DNA from: Butyribacter intestini
Lineage (GTDB): Bacteria > Bacillota > Clostridia > Lachnospirales > Lachnospiraceae
NCBI GenBank assembly: GCA_001414325.1
Contig: LLKB01000001.1
Location: 398,437 to 443,436 of the forward strand
Direction of reading: 5' to 3'
Length of the DNA stretch: 45,000 bases
The notes beneath the pieces are model-generated. The model saw only the letters and a program-made list of their open reading frames with translations, made no database searches and was not told where the DNA came from. The position numbers and the translations under genes were made by a program. This document shows positions 8,479-16,764 of the stretch, piece after piece (positions within the stretch are counted from its first letter, which is position 1; each line of letters opens with the position of its first letter).

Positions 8479-8648
8479 AGTCTTATTAAAGTGGAATTTT
8501 ACTAATATTTTACTTCATTATATCTTAAAACATCTGATTAAGGTGAAGTAAAAAGTATATTAGTGATTCCGGCACAGGTTTTTGTTTTTTATGAAACATG
8601 ACAGTGCCTCCGGCAGGTATTAGTGTATTGTATTATTGATACACTACA

Positions 8649-8873
8649 TTAGTTGTTCTCTGTTGAGTTTCCTGACATTGCCTGCTCCTGCTTTTTGATC
8701 ATCTGGCGAACCATCTCACCACCTACTGAACCTGCCTGGGCAGAAGTTAAGTTACCGTTATAACCATTTTTTAATGGAACACCAAGTTCGCTTGCAACTT
8801 CCATTTTGAATTTGTCCATACTTTCCTTTGCCTGTGGTACTTCCATTCTTGAACTCTGATTACTGTTTGCCAT
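8649..8873 (-). CDS. Alpha/beta-type small acid-soluble spore protein
   Basis: A 74-residue alpha/beta SASP, which coats spore DNA, protects it from UV and heat and is degraded at germination. The GPR protease site lies in FKMEVASELGV (residues 22-32), and the second conserved block GNLTSAQAGSVGGEMVRQMI (residues 40-59) binds DNA. Ribosome site AAAAAAGGAGG precedes the start. A hairpin repeat lies 25 nt upstream of the ATG. Expression is expected in the forespore under sigma-G; a candidate promoter is at 9036-9064. Confidence 0.97.
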   Translation of the reverse strand: MANSNQSSRMEVPQAKESMDKFKMEVASELGVPLKNGYNGNLTSAQAGSVGGEMVRQMIKKQEQAMSGNSTENN

Positions 8874-8898
8874 ATCTTTTTCCTCCTTTTTTAGGTGA

Positions 8899-8940
8899 TG
8901 TACTCTCGAAATTCTCAGTTCAGAAGATTGCGGGAGTACA
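8899..8940. repeat. 5-prime UTR hairpin, copy 2 (before the SASP gene)
   Basis: TGTACTCTCG pairs with CGGGAGTACA (10 bp, one G-U) around an AAATTCTCAGTTCAGAAGAT core. It is the same family as 1622-1664 and 36174-36217, but here the downstream gene reads on the opposite strand to the repeat. The spacing to the start codon is 25 nt. Confidence 0.65.
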
Positions 8941-9035
8941 TAGTGTCCGAAAGATTTGATTTTCTATCCTCTATTTCACAAACAGAAATTGATACCTTTC
9001 GGGTGTCAGATAAGATTTATTTCTTATCTTGATAG

Positions 9036-9064
9036 TAGTATGTCCGTAGAAAATAAAAATATGT
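9036..9064 (-). promoter_or_regulatory. Candidate sigma-G/F promoter for the SASP gene
   Basis: On the minus strand ACATA, 17 nt, CATACTA. The -10 fits sigma-G (CATNHTA) exactly; the -35 differs at its first base. The implied leader is about 160 nt and contains the stems AGATAAGA/TCTTATCT and GACACC/GGTATC before hairpin copy 2. Confidence 0.4.
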
Positions 9065-9209
9065 TGGTAGATTTTGGTCAAAAGGTTGTTTTTTTCTTAA
9101 AATGTGTTAATATATAAGTATCTAACTATTTTTTGCAGATTTTAAATGCAAATAAAAAGTTGCCGCCCATACGAAACGGTGACAATAAGAAAATGGAGGA
9201 ACGATCATA

Positions 9210-9359
9210 ATGAAACATATTCAGACAATCAATAAGGCAAACTTAAGTGCAACAGCAAAAAAAGGCGGATGTGGTAAATGTCAGGCATCTTGTCAGTCAG
9301 CTTGCAAGACTTCATGCACAGTAGGAAATCAGAAATGTGCAAATGAGGATAACAGATAA
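9210..9359 (+). CDS. SCIFF ranthipeptide precursor (six cysteines in forty-five)
   Basis: A 49-residue peptide that starts MKHIQTINKANL and carries six cysteines at positions 21, 24, 28, 32, 36 and 43 in the almost invariant SCIFF pattern (CGKCQASCQSACKTSC then NQKC). SCIFF peptides are near-universal in Clostridia; the radical SAM partner forms a thioether between a cysteine sulphur and a threonine carbon. The mature product is thought to act in quorum sensing or redox signalling in some clostridia, but its role is not settled. ATGGAGGA lies upstream of ATG 9210. The maturase gene follows 177 nt later. Confidence 0.97.
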   Translation: MKHIQTINKANLSATAKKGGCGKCQASCQSACKTSCTVGNQKCANEDNR

Positions 9360-9482
9360 TTGACCGAGCTTAAGGCGAGGAAAGTTTCTTGATTTTTTAG
9401 TTAAGAAAAGATTTATCTGAATTGGATATTTCCTGACTGAAAGTCGGGAAGATGGATATTTAGAGAGTGATAAAAGATAATG

Positions 9483-9512
9483 ATGGCTGTTACGGGATTT
9501 CGTAGCAGCCAT
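9483..9512 (+). promoter_or_regulatory. Strong hairpin between SCIFF and its maturase
   Basis: ATGGCTG pairs with CAGCCAT and TACG with CGTA, with one mismatch between the helices. It is followed by TCAC, not by a T-run. It probably trims or stabilises the message so that far more precursor than enzyme is made, which is inference. Confidence 0.5.
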
Positions 9513-9536
9513 TCACTTTGAGAAACGGAGTAAATA

Positions 9537-10901
9537 ATGATTCATAAGTTTAAAGCAAAAGATGTAAATATTTTATTAGATGTAAACAGTGGCGGAGTTC
9601 ATGTTATAGATGACATAACATATGATATGCTTGATTATGTTGAGCCGCCTTTTGATGCGGAATGTCCAAAAGATGTGAAAGCAAAGCTTTCAGACAGATA
9701 CTCGGCAGAAGAGATAGAAGAAACTTACAAAGAGATAGTAGAGCTTTACAATGAAAAACTTCTCTTTTCGGATGATGTTTATGGTGATTTTGCAGAGACA
9801 AAAGTTGAATCACCTATCAAGGCAATGTGTCTGCATATAGCACATGACTGTAATCTCCGCTGCAAATACTGCTTTGCATCGACAGGTGATTTTGGAACGG
9901 GAAGAAAACTTATGCCTTTCAGTGTAGGAAAACAGGCGATAGATTTTCTTCTTGAAAAGTCAGTCGGCAGAGAAAATCTTGAACTTGATTTCTTTGGCGG
10001 AGAACCTTTGATGAACTGGGATGTTGTAAAGCAGATCGTAGAGTATGCAAGAAGCAAAGAGGAAGAATATGGCAAGAAATTCCGTTTTACGATTACGACA
10101 AACGGTATGCTTCTTGATGATGAAAAGATTGATTATATCAATAAAGAAATGTCAAATGTAGTTCTTTCTATCGACGGAAGAAAAGAAGTAAATGACAGAA
10201 TGAGAGTAAAGGTTGACGGAACAGGCTGCTATGACCGTATTGTAAAGAATTATAAAAAGCTTGTAGAGAAGCGTGGTGATAAGGAATATTATGTCCGTGG
10301 AACATACACAAACTACAATCTCGATTTTTCAGAGGATGTAATGCATCTTTATAAACAGGGTTTTGACCAGGTTTCGGTTGAGCCTGTTATGGAAGATGAG
10401 AGTGTTGAGTATGCGATTACCGAAAAAGACCTTGACAAGATTTATGCAGAATATGACAAACTTGTTGATAAGATTGCAAATATAAAGAAAAACGGTGGAT
10501 TTATTAATTTCTTCCACTTTATGATAGACCTTGACCAGGGACCTTGTGTAATAAAAAGACTTCGTGGATGCGGCAGTGGAAATGAGTATGTTGCGATTAC
10601 ACCTGATGGAGATATTTACCCTTGCCATCAGTTCGTTGGACATGAAGAATACAAGATGGGAAATCTTGAAGAGGGTACATTTAATACTGATATTAAGAAA
10701 GAGTTTGCAGGATGTCATGTATATTCAAAGCCATCGTGCCGTGACTGCTGGGCAAAATTCTATTGCAGCGGCGGATGTAATGCAAACAATTATATTTATA
10801 ACGGCGATATTCACAAGGCATATGAGCTTTCATGCAAGATAATGAGAAAGCGACTCGAATGTGCCATACTTACTAAGGTTTGTGAACAGTTAGACAGGTA
10901 A
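9537..10901 (+). CDS. scfB: SCIFF maturase (radical SAM/SPASM thioether-forming enzyme)
   Basis: A 454-residue radical SAM enzyme of the SPASM group that installs thioether crosslinks in the SCIFF peptide. The first 80 residues resemble a peptide-recognition (RRE-like) region. The SAM-binding cluster is C105, C109 and C112 in CNLRCKYC; FFGGEPLMNW follows near residue 158. The C-terminal SPASM region (from about residue 335) has cysteines in RLRGCGSGNEY, YPCHQF and CRDCWAKFYCSGGCNANN that hold two auxiliary 4Fe-4S clusters. RBS AACGGAG precedes ATG 9537. The stop codon TAA is formed by the first bases of a MITE (10898-11082), so the native 3-prime end may have been altered. The protein end CEQLDR looks normal for the family, as far as I remember it. 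Confidence 0.96.
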   Translation: MIHKFKAKDVNILLDVNSGGVHVIDDITYDMLDYVEPPFDAECPKDVKAKLSDRYSAEEIEETYKEIVELYNEKLLFSDDVYGDFAETKVESPIKAMCLHIAHDCNLRCKYCFASTGDFGTGRKLMPFSVGKQAIDFLLEKSVGRENLELDFFGGEPLMNWDVVKQIVEYARSKEEEYGKKFRFTITTNGMLLDDEKIDYINKEMSNVVLSIDGRKEVNDRMRVKVDGTGCYDRIVKNYKKLVEKRGDKEYYVRGTYTNYNLDFSEDVMHLYKQGFDQVSVEPVMEDESVEYAITEKDLDKIYAEYDKLVDKIANIKKNGGFINFFHFMIDLDQGPCVIKRLRGCGSGNEYVAITPDGDIYPCHQFVGHEEYKMGNLEEGTFNTDIKKEFAGCHVYSKPSCRDCWAKFYCSGGCNANNYIYNGDIHKAYELSCKIMRKRLECAILTKVCEQLDR

Positions 10902-11082
10902 CAGTTCAGCCCATCATTTATTATATTCGTAAACCTGCCAGCAGGCTGTCAGTCGCTGCTATGCAGCTTGTGTTTACTTCATTTCATAAATGAAAGGCTA
11001 TTCCGCCCCAAAAAACAAGTCAATAATACATTGAGCAAGCTCATGTATTATTGACTTATCTTTTTGGGGGATGGACTGTTAC
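10898..11082. mobile_element. MITE family C, copy 1
   Basis: A 185-bp palindromic element with ends GTAACAGTTCAGCCC and GGGATGGACTGTTAC. Internal arms AAGTCAATAATACA and TGTATTATTGACTT are also complementary. It overlaps the maturase stop codon. Related copies are at 34617-34799 and 24762-24944, with a lone end at 20191-20204. Confidence 0.85.
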
Positions 11083-11110
11083 TTAGAAAGTGCAAAATAA
11101 AATTTTTAGC

Positions 11111-11139
11111 TTTACAAGAAAAAAAAACTGTGTTATAGT
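11111..11139 (+). promoter_or_regulatory. leuA promoter
   Basis: TTTACA (11111-11116), 17 nt, TATAGT (11134-11139). This is a good vegetative promoter placed just before the T-box leader. Confidence 0.75.
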
Positions 11140-11145
11140 ATTAGC

Positions 11146-11464
11146 TGAAATGCAGTGATGGGGAATAGTAACTGTCAAACGGAATACAGAAAGCTGCTGG
11201 TTGATGCGAAGCAGTAGAAGTGACACAGTGAACTCACCTTTGAGCATCCGGTTGAACCGATAGATGCGATTGATATATGATTTATCATATATTTGTATTT
11301 GTCAAAGTAGATTAGGACGGAAACCCACCGTTATAAGGGCAGGGTATTGATTTTTGATGTACCTGGTGAGAGCATGATTTTTCATGAATAAGAGTGGTAC
11401 CGCGTGGATAATTTTTGATATATTCTCGTCTCTATGTATAAGATATATAGAGGCGAGTTTTTTT
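11146..11464 (+). ncRNA. T-box leader (tRNA-Leu sensing)
   Basis: A T-box riboswitch senses uncharged tRNA and lets transcription proceed. The T-box sequence AGAGTGGTACCGCG lies at 11391-11404. The terminator stem CTCGTCTCTAT / ATAGAGGCGAG with seven T's is at 11425-11464. In the stem I specifier region, GAACTCACC offers CTC at 11233-11235 as a leucine specifier codon, followed by the usual purine. This fits leuA downstream. The strong promoter ends 7 nt before the leader. Confidence 0.93.
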
Positions 11465-11477
11465 ATTGCATAGGAAA

Positions 11478-11492
11478 ATGCTCGTAAAGTAG
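11478..11492 (+). CDS. Possible leucine/valine leader peptide MLVK
   Basis: ATG CTC GTA AAG TAG forms a four-codon ORF preceded by TAGGAAA. It contains one leucine codon (CTC, the same as the T-box specifier) and one valine codon. It lies between the T-box terminator and a second terminator hairpin (11505-11530), the layout of a ribosome-controlled attenuator. The ORF is very short and could be chance. Confidence 0.25.
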   Translation: MLVK

Positions 11493-11504
11493 TGTGACAC
11501 CATA

Positions 11505-11530
11505 AGCAAAACGCTGGTTTTGCTCTTTTT
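11505..11530 (+). terminator. Second terminator before leuA
   Basis: AGCAAAAC pairs perfectly with GTTTTGCT around GCTG, followed by CTTTTT. It stands 40 nt after the T-box terminator and 83 nt before leuA. Flanking GTAGT and ACTAC could pair as an outer helix. Confidence 0.7.
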
Positions 11531-11612
11531 AACTACGGTGGAGATTTATAAATGATATAACCGGCACACAAAAAACAATTAAGATTTCAAATAGAGAAAG
11601 TGAGGAAACAAA

Positions 11613-13277
11613 ATGAAAGGTTTTGAAAAGTATCAGAAAAGTTATTTTATGCCACCTGTTGACTGTTATGACTGGGTGAAGAAAGATTCAATCGAGGAGG
11701 CACCTATCTGGTGCAGCGTCGATCTCCGTGATGGAAATCAGGCACTTATCGAGCCTATGAGCCTTGAGCAGAAAGTCGAATTTTTTAAGATGCTTGTAAA
11801 AATCGGATTTAAGGAGATTGAGGTAGGATTTCCGGCAGCATCGGAGACAGAGTATAAATTCCTTAGAACGCTTATCGAGAGAAAACTCATCCCTGATGAT
11901 GTTACTGTTCAGGTACTTACACAGGCGAGAGAGCATATCATAAAAAAGACATTTGAAGCTATTGACGGAGCACCAAATGCAATTGTTCATGTATATAATT
12001 CTACATCTGTCGCACAGAGAGAGCAGGTATTTAAAAAGTCAAAAGAGCAGATAAAGCAGATAGCCGTTGCTGGTGCAAAACTTCTCAAAGAACTTGCAAA
12101 GGATGTAAAAGGAAATATCCGTTTTGAGTACAGTCCTGAGAGTTTCCACGGAACAGAAGTTGAGTATGCGGTTGAGGTTTGCAATGCCGTTCTTGATGTA
12201 TGGCAGCCAAAGGCAGATGCAAAAGCGATAATAAATATACCTACTACGGTAGAAAATGCAATGCCTCATGTATTTGCAAGTCAGGCAGAGTATGTCAGCA
12301 AAAACCTCAAATACAGAGAAAATGTTGTTTTATCACTTCACCCTCACAATGACCGTGGAACAGGTGTTGCTACTGCCGAACTCGGTGTGCTTGCAGGTGC
12401 AGACCGTATCGAAGGTACGCTTTTTGGAAACGGTGAGAGAACAGGAAATATGGATATAGTTACAATGGCTATGAACCTTCATTCACATGGTGTTGATTCA
12501 AAACTTGATTTCAGCAATATGCAGAAAATAAAAGATACATACGAGAGACTTACACAGATGGAAGTATCAATGCGCCAGCCATATGCAGGAGAACTTGTAT
12601 TTACTGCATTTTCAGGTTCACATCAGGATGCTATCTCAAAGGGAATGTCATACCGTGAGGAGAAAAATGAGAAGTATTGGACAGTTCCATATCTTCCAAT
12701 CGACCCTAAAGATGTTGGAAGAACTTACGATTCAGATGTTATCCGTATAAACAGCCAGTCAGGAAAGGGTGGAGTTGCATATGTTCTCAAGCAGAACTTT
12801 GGACTTATGATTCCTGATAAGATGCGTGAGGAAGTCGGCTATCTTATGAAAGGTGTGTCAGACCATGCACACGCAGAGCTTAGTCCTGATGATATGCTCG
12901 AGATATTCCGCAAGAATTATAAAAATATCGACAAGAAATTTGATATACCGGAGTGTCACTTTACACAGGTTGAGGGTGGAATCAAAGCAGAAGTTACGAT
13001 AGAAGAAAACGGTCAGAAACAGATTGTCGAGGCACTTGGAAACGGTCGTTTAAATGCCGTAAGTAAAGCAATCCGTAAACATTATGACATAGTTTACCAT
13101 CTCGCTGAATATGAGGAGCACTCACTTTCAAGAAATTCAAACGCACAGGCAATGTGTTATGTCGGAATAACAGATGAGAACGACAATCTCACATGGGGTG
13201 TTGGAACAGATGAAGATATAATCAAGGCATCAATTCATGCACTTGTAAATGCCGTAAACAAGAAATTCTTTCAGTAA
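11613..13277 (+). CDS. leuA: 2-isopropylmalate synthase
   Basis: LeuA condenses acetyl-CoA with 2-ketoisovalerate, the committed step of leucine synthesis. At 554 residues it belongs to the longer fungal/actinobacterial-type LeuA group rather than the 510-residue enterobacterial type. The catalytic TIM barrel shows DLRDGNQAL (residues 38-46), GFKEIEVGFPA (about 67-77), the metal-binding HPHNDRGTG near residue 245 and the NGERTGNMD block near 277. The C-terminal regulatory domain (about 420-554), which binds leucine in this family, is present. RBS AAGTGAGG precedes ATG 11613. No other leu genes follow; a bidirectional terminator ends the unit. Confidence 0.97.
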   Translation: MKGFEKYQKSYFMPPVDCYDWVKKDSIEEAPIWCSVDLRDGNQALIEPMSLEQKVEFFKMLVKIGFKEIEVGFPAASETEYKFLRTLIERKLIPDDVTVQVLTQAREHIIKKTFEAIDGAPNAIVHVYNSTSVAQREQVFKKSKEQIKQIAVAGAKLLKELAKDVKGNIRFEYSPESFHGTEVEYAVEVCNAVLDVWQPKADAKAIINIPTTVENAMPHVFASQAEYVSKNLKYRENVVLSLHPHNDRGTGVATAELGVLAGADRIEGTLFGNGERTGNMDIVTMAMNLHSHGVDSKLDFSNMQKIKDTYERLTQMEVSMRQPYAGELVFTAFSGSHQDAISKGMSYREEKNEKYWTVPYLPIDPKDVGRTYDSDVIRINSQSGKGGVAYVLKQNFGLMIPDKMREEVGYLMKGVSDHAHAELSPDDMLEIFRKNYKNIDKKFDIPECHFTQVEGGIKAEVTIEENGQKQIVEALGNGRLNAVSKAIRKHYDIVYHLAEYEEHSLSRNSNAQAMCYVGITDENDNLTWGVGTDEDIIKASIHALVNAVNKKFFQ

Positions 13278-13297
13278 GATTTTGCTTTAAAGCTATC

Positions 13298-13350
13298 AAA
13301 GAAAGCCCCCGCTTCTATTGCGTAGAGCAATAGAAGCGGGGGCTTTCTTT
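13298..13350. terminator. Bidirectional terminator between leuA and the CarD-like gene
   Basis: A near-perfect 23-bp stem (AAAGAAAGCCCCCGCTTC with GAAGCGGGGGCTTTCTTT, plus TATTG/CAATA) has A-tract and T-tract ends. It serves both convergent genes. Confidence 0.95.
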
Positions 13351-13357
13351 TTAAAAG

Positions 13358-13858
13358 TTATACATTAAGATATTTAAGAATAAATTCAGGGATATTTTTT
13401 TCGTCTGTATTAAGTACATAAGAAAACTCCTGATATACTCTTTTTTCAGCCTCTTTTAAGATTTTGGAATCGGTAGCAGAAAATTTCTTTCCGGCGGTCT
13501 CGACCTCTTTCTTTCTCATATGAAGCTTTGCTATAAGTGCGACTATATCTTTAGTGTCGCCATTATAAATAATATGCATAAAAGCATCTTTCCTAAGTGT
13601 TGAGTTGTCTATCCATTCTATGCTTTCGACTGACACTGATTTTATAAGCTCTATAATCTCATCCTTAGTCGGCATTTTCTGAAGAACTATCTTGTCACTG
13701 TCAACTGGGACAAAAAGAGTAGATTTAATCTTTGCATACAGTGGATGCATAACATAGTATGTACGCTTTTTAGAGCCGTCAAACCGTTCGCTGCGAACAT
13801 CATCAATCTCACATACTCCCTCAGAAGGATGGAGAACAACATTTCCGGTTTCAAACAT
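13358..13858 (-). CDS. CarD/CdnL-family transcription regulator
   Basis: A 166-residue CarD-family protein. The N-terminal RNA polymerase interacting domain (Tudor-like, residues 1-60) begins MFETGNVVLHPSEGVCEI and includes YYVMHPLY and LFVPVDS. The C-terminal part is helical and charged (residues 70-166), as in CdnL, where it binds promoter DNA and stabilises open complexes. Ribosome site AGAGGT precedes the start. The protein is probably a general initiation factor rather than a leucine regulator; its position next to leuA is convergent. Confidence 0.93.
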   Translation of the reverse strand: MFETGNVVLHPSEGVCEIDDVRSERFDGSKKRTYYVMHPLYAKIKSTLFVPVDSDKIVLQKMPTKDEIIELIKSVSVESIEWIDNSTLRKDAFMHIIYNGDTKDIVALIAKLHMRKKEVETAGKKFSATDSKILKEAEKRVYQEFSYVLNTDEKNIPEFILKYLNV

Positions 13859-13892
13859 AATTTACCTCTATTTCTGTACTGTGAGTGTTAAA

Positions 13893-13960
13893 CCCGCAGG
13901 TGTGTTCGGATGGAACAAATTTATTTGTCCTATCCTCACTTTACCTTCGTGGGAATAAAT
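13893..13960. repeat. Palindromic repeat upstream of the CarD-like gene
   Basis: The core GGATGGAACAAATTTATTTG continues into TCCTATCC, a 13-bp imperfect stem. About 65 nt align with 24804-24866, which is embedded in a family C MITE. Outer arms ACTGTGA (13878) and TCACAGT (13971) also pair. Confidence 0.55.
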
Positions 13961-14088
13961 AGAATTGAAATCACAGTGCAAATTCCAATCCTAAAACAAC
14001 GAAAATATTAAGTTGTTTGTTTAAGTGCTTATACATATATTTTAACAGAAAATGAAATTTTTTGTAAGTGTTAAAAAAAATTAATACC

Positions 14089-14150
14089 CGCTTATGTACC
14101 GCTATGCAGTTCTTTGAGTGGGAGTGTACCAAAGAACTGTATAATATCTT
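14089..14150. repeat. Degenerate remnant of the covarying repeat
   Basis: Bases 14089-14113 match 21437-21461 with one mismatch (CGCTTATGTACCG and ATGCAGTTCT blocks), followed by a GAGTGGGAGTGT stretch that resembles the GNRA-hairpin part of the full element. The 5-prime half is missing. A CAAAGAACTGT arm pairs with ACAGTTCTTTG-like sequence here. Confidence 0.5.
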
Positions 14151-14215
14151 CATTTATGGTGTTTGTGCAACACTTGTAAACATCAAAATAGTGTTATAAA
14201 ATGCAATAATATATG

Positions 14216-14245
14216 TTGACACCCGTTTGAGGACTAACATATAAT
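14216..14245 (+). promoter_or_regulatory. Promoter of the GH94 phosphorylase gene
   Basis: TTGACA, 18 nt, TATAAT: both boxes are consensus. The leader is about 100 nt with AAGGAGG before the ATG. I see no catabolite-repression or LacI-type operator of good quality. Confidence 0.85.
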
Positions 14246-14352
14246 AGAAAAGAAATAGTTGCAAGTCGCATCATAGATGTGAAAGGCAATGGAAAAGTTG
14301 ATTATAAAATTGATACGGAAAATTTATGTTTATTTTAAGGAGGAATTATTAA

Positions 14353-16755
14353 ATGAATTTTGGTTACTTCGATGAAGAAAACAGAGAATATGTCATTACA
14401 AAGCCAAATACACCGGCTCCGTGGTGTAACTATCTTGGTTCGCCGGAATATGGTGCTATCATTTCAAACAATGCAGGAGGATACAGCTTCGTAAAGAGTG
14501 GAGCAAACGGACGTATTCTTCGTTATCACTTTAACAGTGACGATACACCGGGTCGTTATATCTATCTCAGGGATGATGAAAACGGTGATTACTGGTCAGC
14601 TTCATGGCAGCCGGTTGGAAAAGACCTCAATGAGTACAAGAGTGAGGTTCACCACGGAACGGCTTACACAAAGATGTTCGCTGAGTATGCAGGTATCAAG
14701 TCAGAAGCTATGTATTATGTACCTCTTAATAAAGTATATGAAGTATGGTGCGTAAAGGTTACAAACAATTCAGACAAGCCTAGAAAGATTTCAGTATTCG
14801 GATATGCTGAGCTTTCAAATGATGATAACTACAATCAGGATCAGGTAAATCTCCAGTACACATTATGCACGACAAACACAAGTTTCAGAAAAAATAAGAT
14901 TTATCAGCAGATAAACCTTAACTGGTATAAAGGTCCTGACGGAAGCAACGGAAAAGAGAGATTTTTCGGTCTTGCAGGACAGCCTGTTACATCTTACAAC
15001 GGAGATAAAGAAGCGTTTATCGGTCTTTATCATGACTATGGCAATCCAATAGCCGTTGAAAGAGGAAAATGTGACGGAGTATGCAATTACAACGAAAACA
15101 GTTGTGGTGCATTACATACTGCACTTGAGATAGCACCGGGCGAGACAAAGACACTTGCCTTTATTTTAGGAAGACATAAAGAGTCGGTTGCAGATGAGAT
15201 AATAGCTTCATATGAAGATGTATCAGTATGCGACAAAGAAATCGAAGAATTAAAGAAATACTGGCATTCAAAACTTGAAAACTTCAAGGTAAACACACCA
15301 AGTAAGGCATTCAACAGCATGGTAAATACATGGAATGCTTATCAGTGTTTCCTTACATTTACATGGTCAAGAGCAGCATCATTTGTTTATTGTGGAGAGC
15401 GTAACGGATATGGTTATCGTGATACGGTTCAGGATATTCAGGGTGTTATCCATACAGATCCTGATGCGGCTCTTGAAAAGATTAGATTTATGCTTTCAGC
15501 TCAGGTAAACAATGGTGGCGGACTTCCACTTGTCCGTTTCGATCATGATGAGCGTGCAGGACATGAGGGAACTCCTGATGATCCGGATTATGTAAGAGAG
15601 ACAGGACATCCCGCTTATCGTGCAGACGATGCACTCTGGCTTTTCCCTACAGTTTACAAATATGTATCAGAGACGGGAAATCTTGCATTTATGGATGAGG
15701 AGATAACATGGTCAAATGTTGAGGAGAAAGCAAGTGTTTATGAGCACTTAAAGAGAGCTATAGACTTCTCAATGAATCATCTCGGACCTCACGGACTTCC
15801 GGCAGGACTCCATGCAGACTGGAACGACTGCTTAAGACTCGGAAAGAACGGAGAGTCATCATTTGTTGCAATGCAGCTTTACTATGCATTCACCATCATG
15901 CGTAAATTTGCTGAGAAAAAGAATGATACTGAGTATATCGCTTATCTTGACAAGACGCAGAAAGACATTGGAGAAAAAATTAACAAACTCTGGTGGGAGG
16001 ATGACCGTTTTAACCGTGGATTTAAAGAGACAGGAGAGCTTATCGGTTCAAAGAAAGACCCAGAGGCAAGTATGTGGTTAAATCCTCAGACATGGTCAGT
16101 AATCTCAGGACTTGCAACAAGAGAGCAGGCTGACAAGGCTATGGCATCAGTTGACAGAGAACTCAACACAGCTTACGGTGCAAAGATAATGGCTCCTTCA
16201 TATGTAGACCATTACTTTGATGGTGCACTTGCAGGACTTTTCCCACCATCAACAAAAGAAAACGGTGGTATCTTCTCTCAGACACAGGGATGGCTTATAC
16301 TTGCAGAAGCACTTTTAGGAAATGGTAATGAAGCGTTCAAGTATTTTGAGGAAAGCTCACCATCATCACAGAATGATAAGGCAGAAGTCCGTAAACTTGA
16401 GCCATATGTGCACGGACAGTACACAGAAGGTGACGAAAGCCCATTCCACGGTCGTTCACATGTTCACTGGCTTACAGGAACAGCATCAACCTGTATGGTA
16501 GGATGCGTAGAGGGTATCTGCGGAATGCGTCCTGACCTTGACGGACTCCGCGTAGCACCTACAGTACCGTCAGACTGGAAAGAATTCTCATTTGAGAAAA
16601 ACTTCCGCGGAAAGAAAGTTATCATTAAGGTAGAAAATAAGGACGGAGCACAGAGCGGATTTAAAGAGTTCTACATCAACGGCGAGAAACAGGATGACAA
16701 CTACATCCCTGCTGATAAGCTCACAGATGTAACAGAAGTTAAGATGGTAATGTAA
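14353..16755 (+). CDS. GH94 disaccharide phosphorylase (cellobiose/chitobiose type)
   Basis: A glycoside hydrolase family 94 phosphorylase of 800 residues. It splits a beta-linked disaccharide with phosphate to give a sugar 1-phosphate and a free sugar, saving ATP. The N-terminal beta-sandwich begins NFGYFDEENREYVITKPNTP. The alpha/alpha barrel holds NGYGYRDTVQDIQG (about residues 352-365) and the acid-catalyst block ADWNDCLRLG near residue 490, and the C terminus closes with GRSHVHWLTGTAS. The cytoplasmic location follows from the lack of a signal peptide. Classical cellobiose phosphorylases, as I recall them, read GFRDSNQDLLG in the barrel; GYRDTVQDIQG is nearer to chitobiose or cellobionic-acid phosphorylases. 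The gene stands alone behind its own consensus promoter. Confidence 0.93.
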   Translation: MNFGYFDEENREYVITKPNTPAPWCNYLGSPEYGAIISNNAGGYSFVKSGANGRILRYHFNSDDTPGRYIYLRDDENGDYWSASWQPVGKDLNEYKSEVHHGTAYTKMFAEYAGIKSEAMYYVPLNKVYEVWCVKVTNNSDKPRKISVFGYAELSNDDNYNQDQVNLQYTLCTTNTSFRKNKIYQQINLNWYKGPDGSNGKERFFGLAGQPVTSYNGDKEAFIGLYHDYGNPIAVERGKCDGVCNYNENSCGALHTALEIAPGETKTLAFILGRHKESVADEIIASYEDVSVCDKEIEELKKYWHSKLENFKVNTPSKAFNSMVNTWNAYQCFLTFTWSRAASFVYCGERNGYGYRDTVQDIQGVIHTDPDAALEKIRFMLSAQVNNGGGLPLVRFDHDERAGHEGTPDDPDYVRETGHPAYRADDALWLFPTVYKYVSETGNLAFMDEEITWSNVEEKASVYEHLKRAIDFSMNHLGPHGLPAGLHADWNDCLRLGKNGESSFVAMQLYYAFTIMRKFAEKKNDTEYIAYLDKTQKDIGEKINKLWWEDDRFNRGFKETGELIGSKKDPEASMWLNPQTWSVISGLATREQADKAMASVDRELNTAYGAKIMAPSYVDHYFDGALAGLFPPSTKENGGIFSQTQGWLILAEALLGNGNEAFKYFEESSPSSQNDKAEVRKLEPYVHGQYTEGDESPFHGRSHVHWLTGTASTCMVGCVEGICGMRPDLDGLRVAPTVPSDWKEFSFEKNFRGKKVIIKVENKDGAQSGFKEFYINGEKQDDNYIPADKLTDVTEVKMVM

Positions 16756-16764
16756 TCAAAATAA

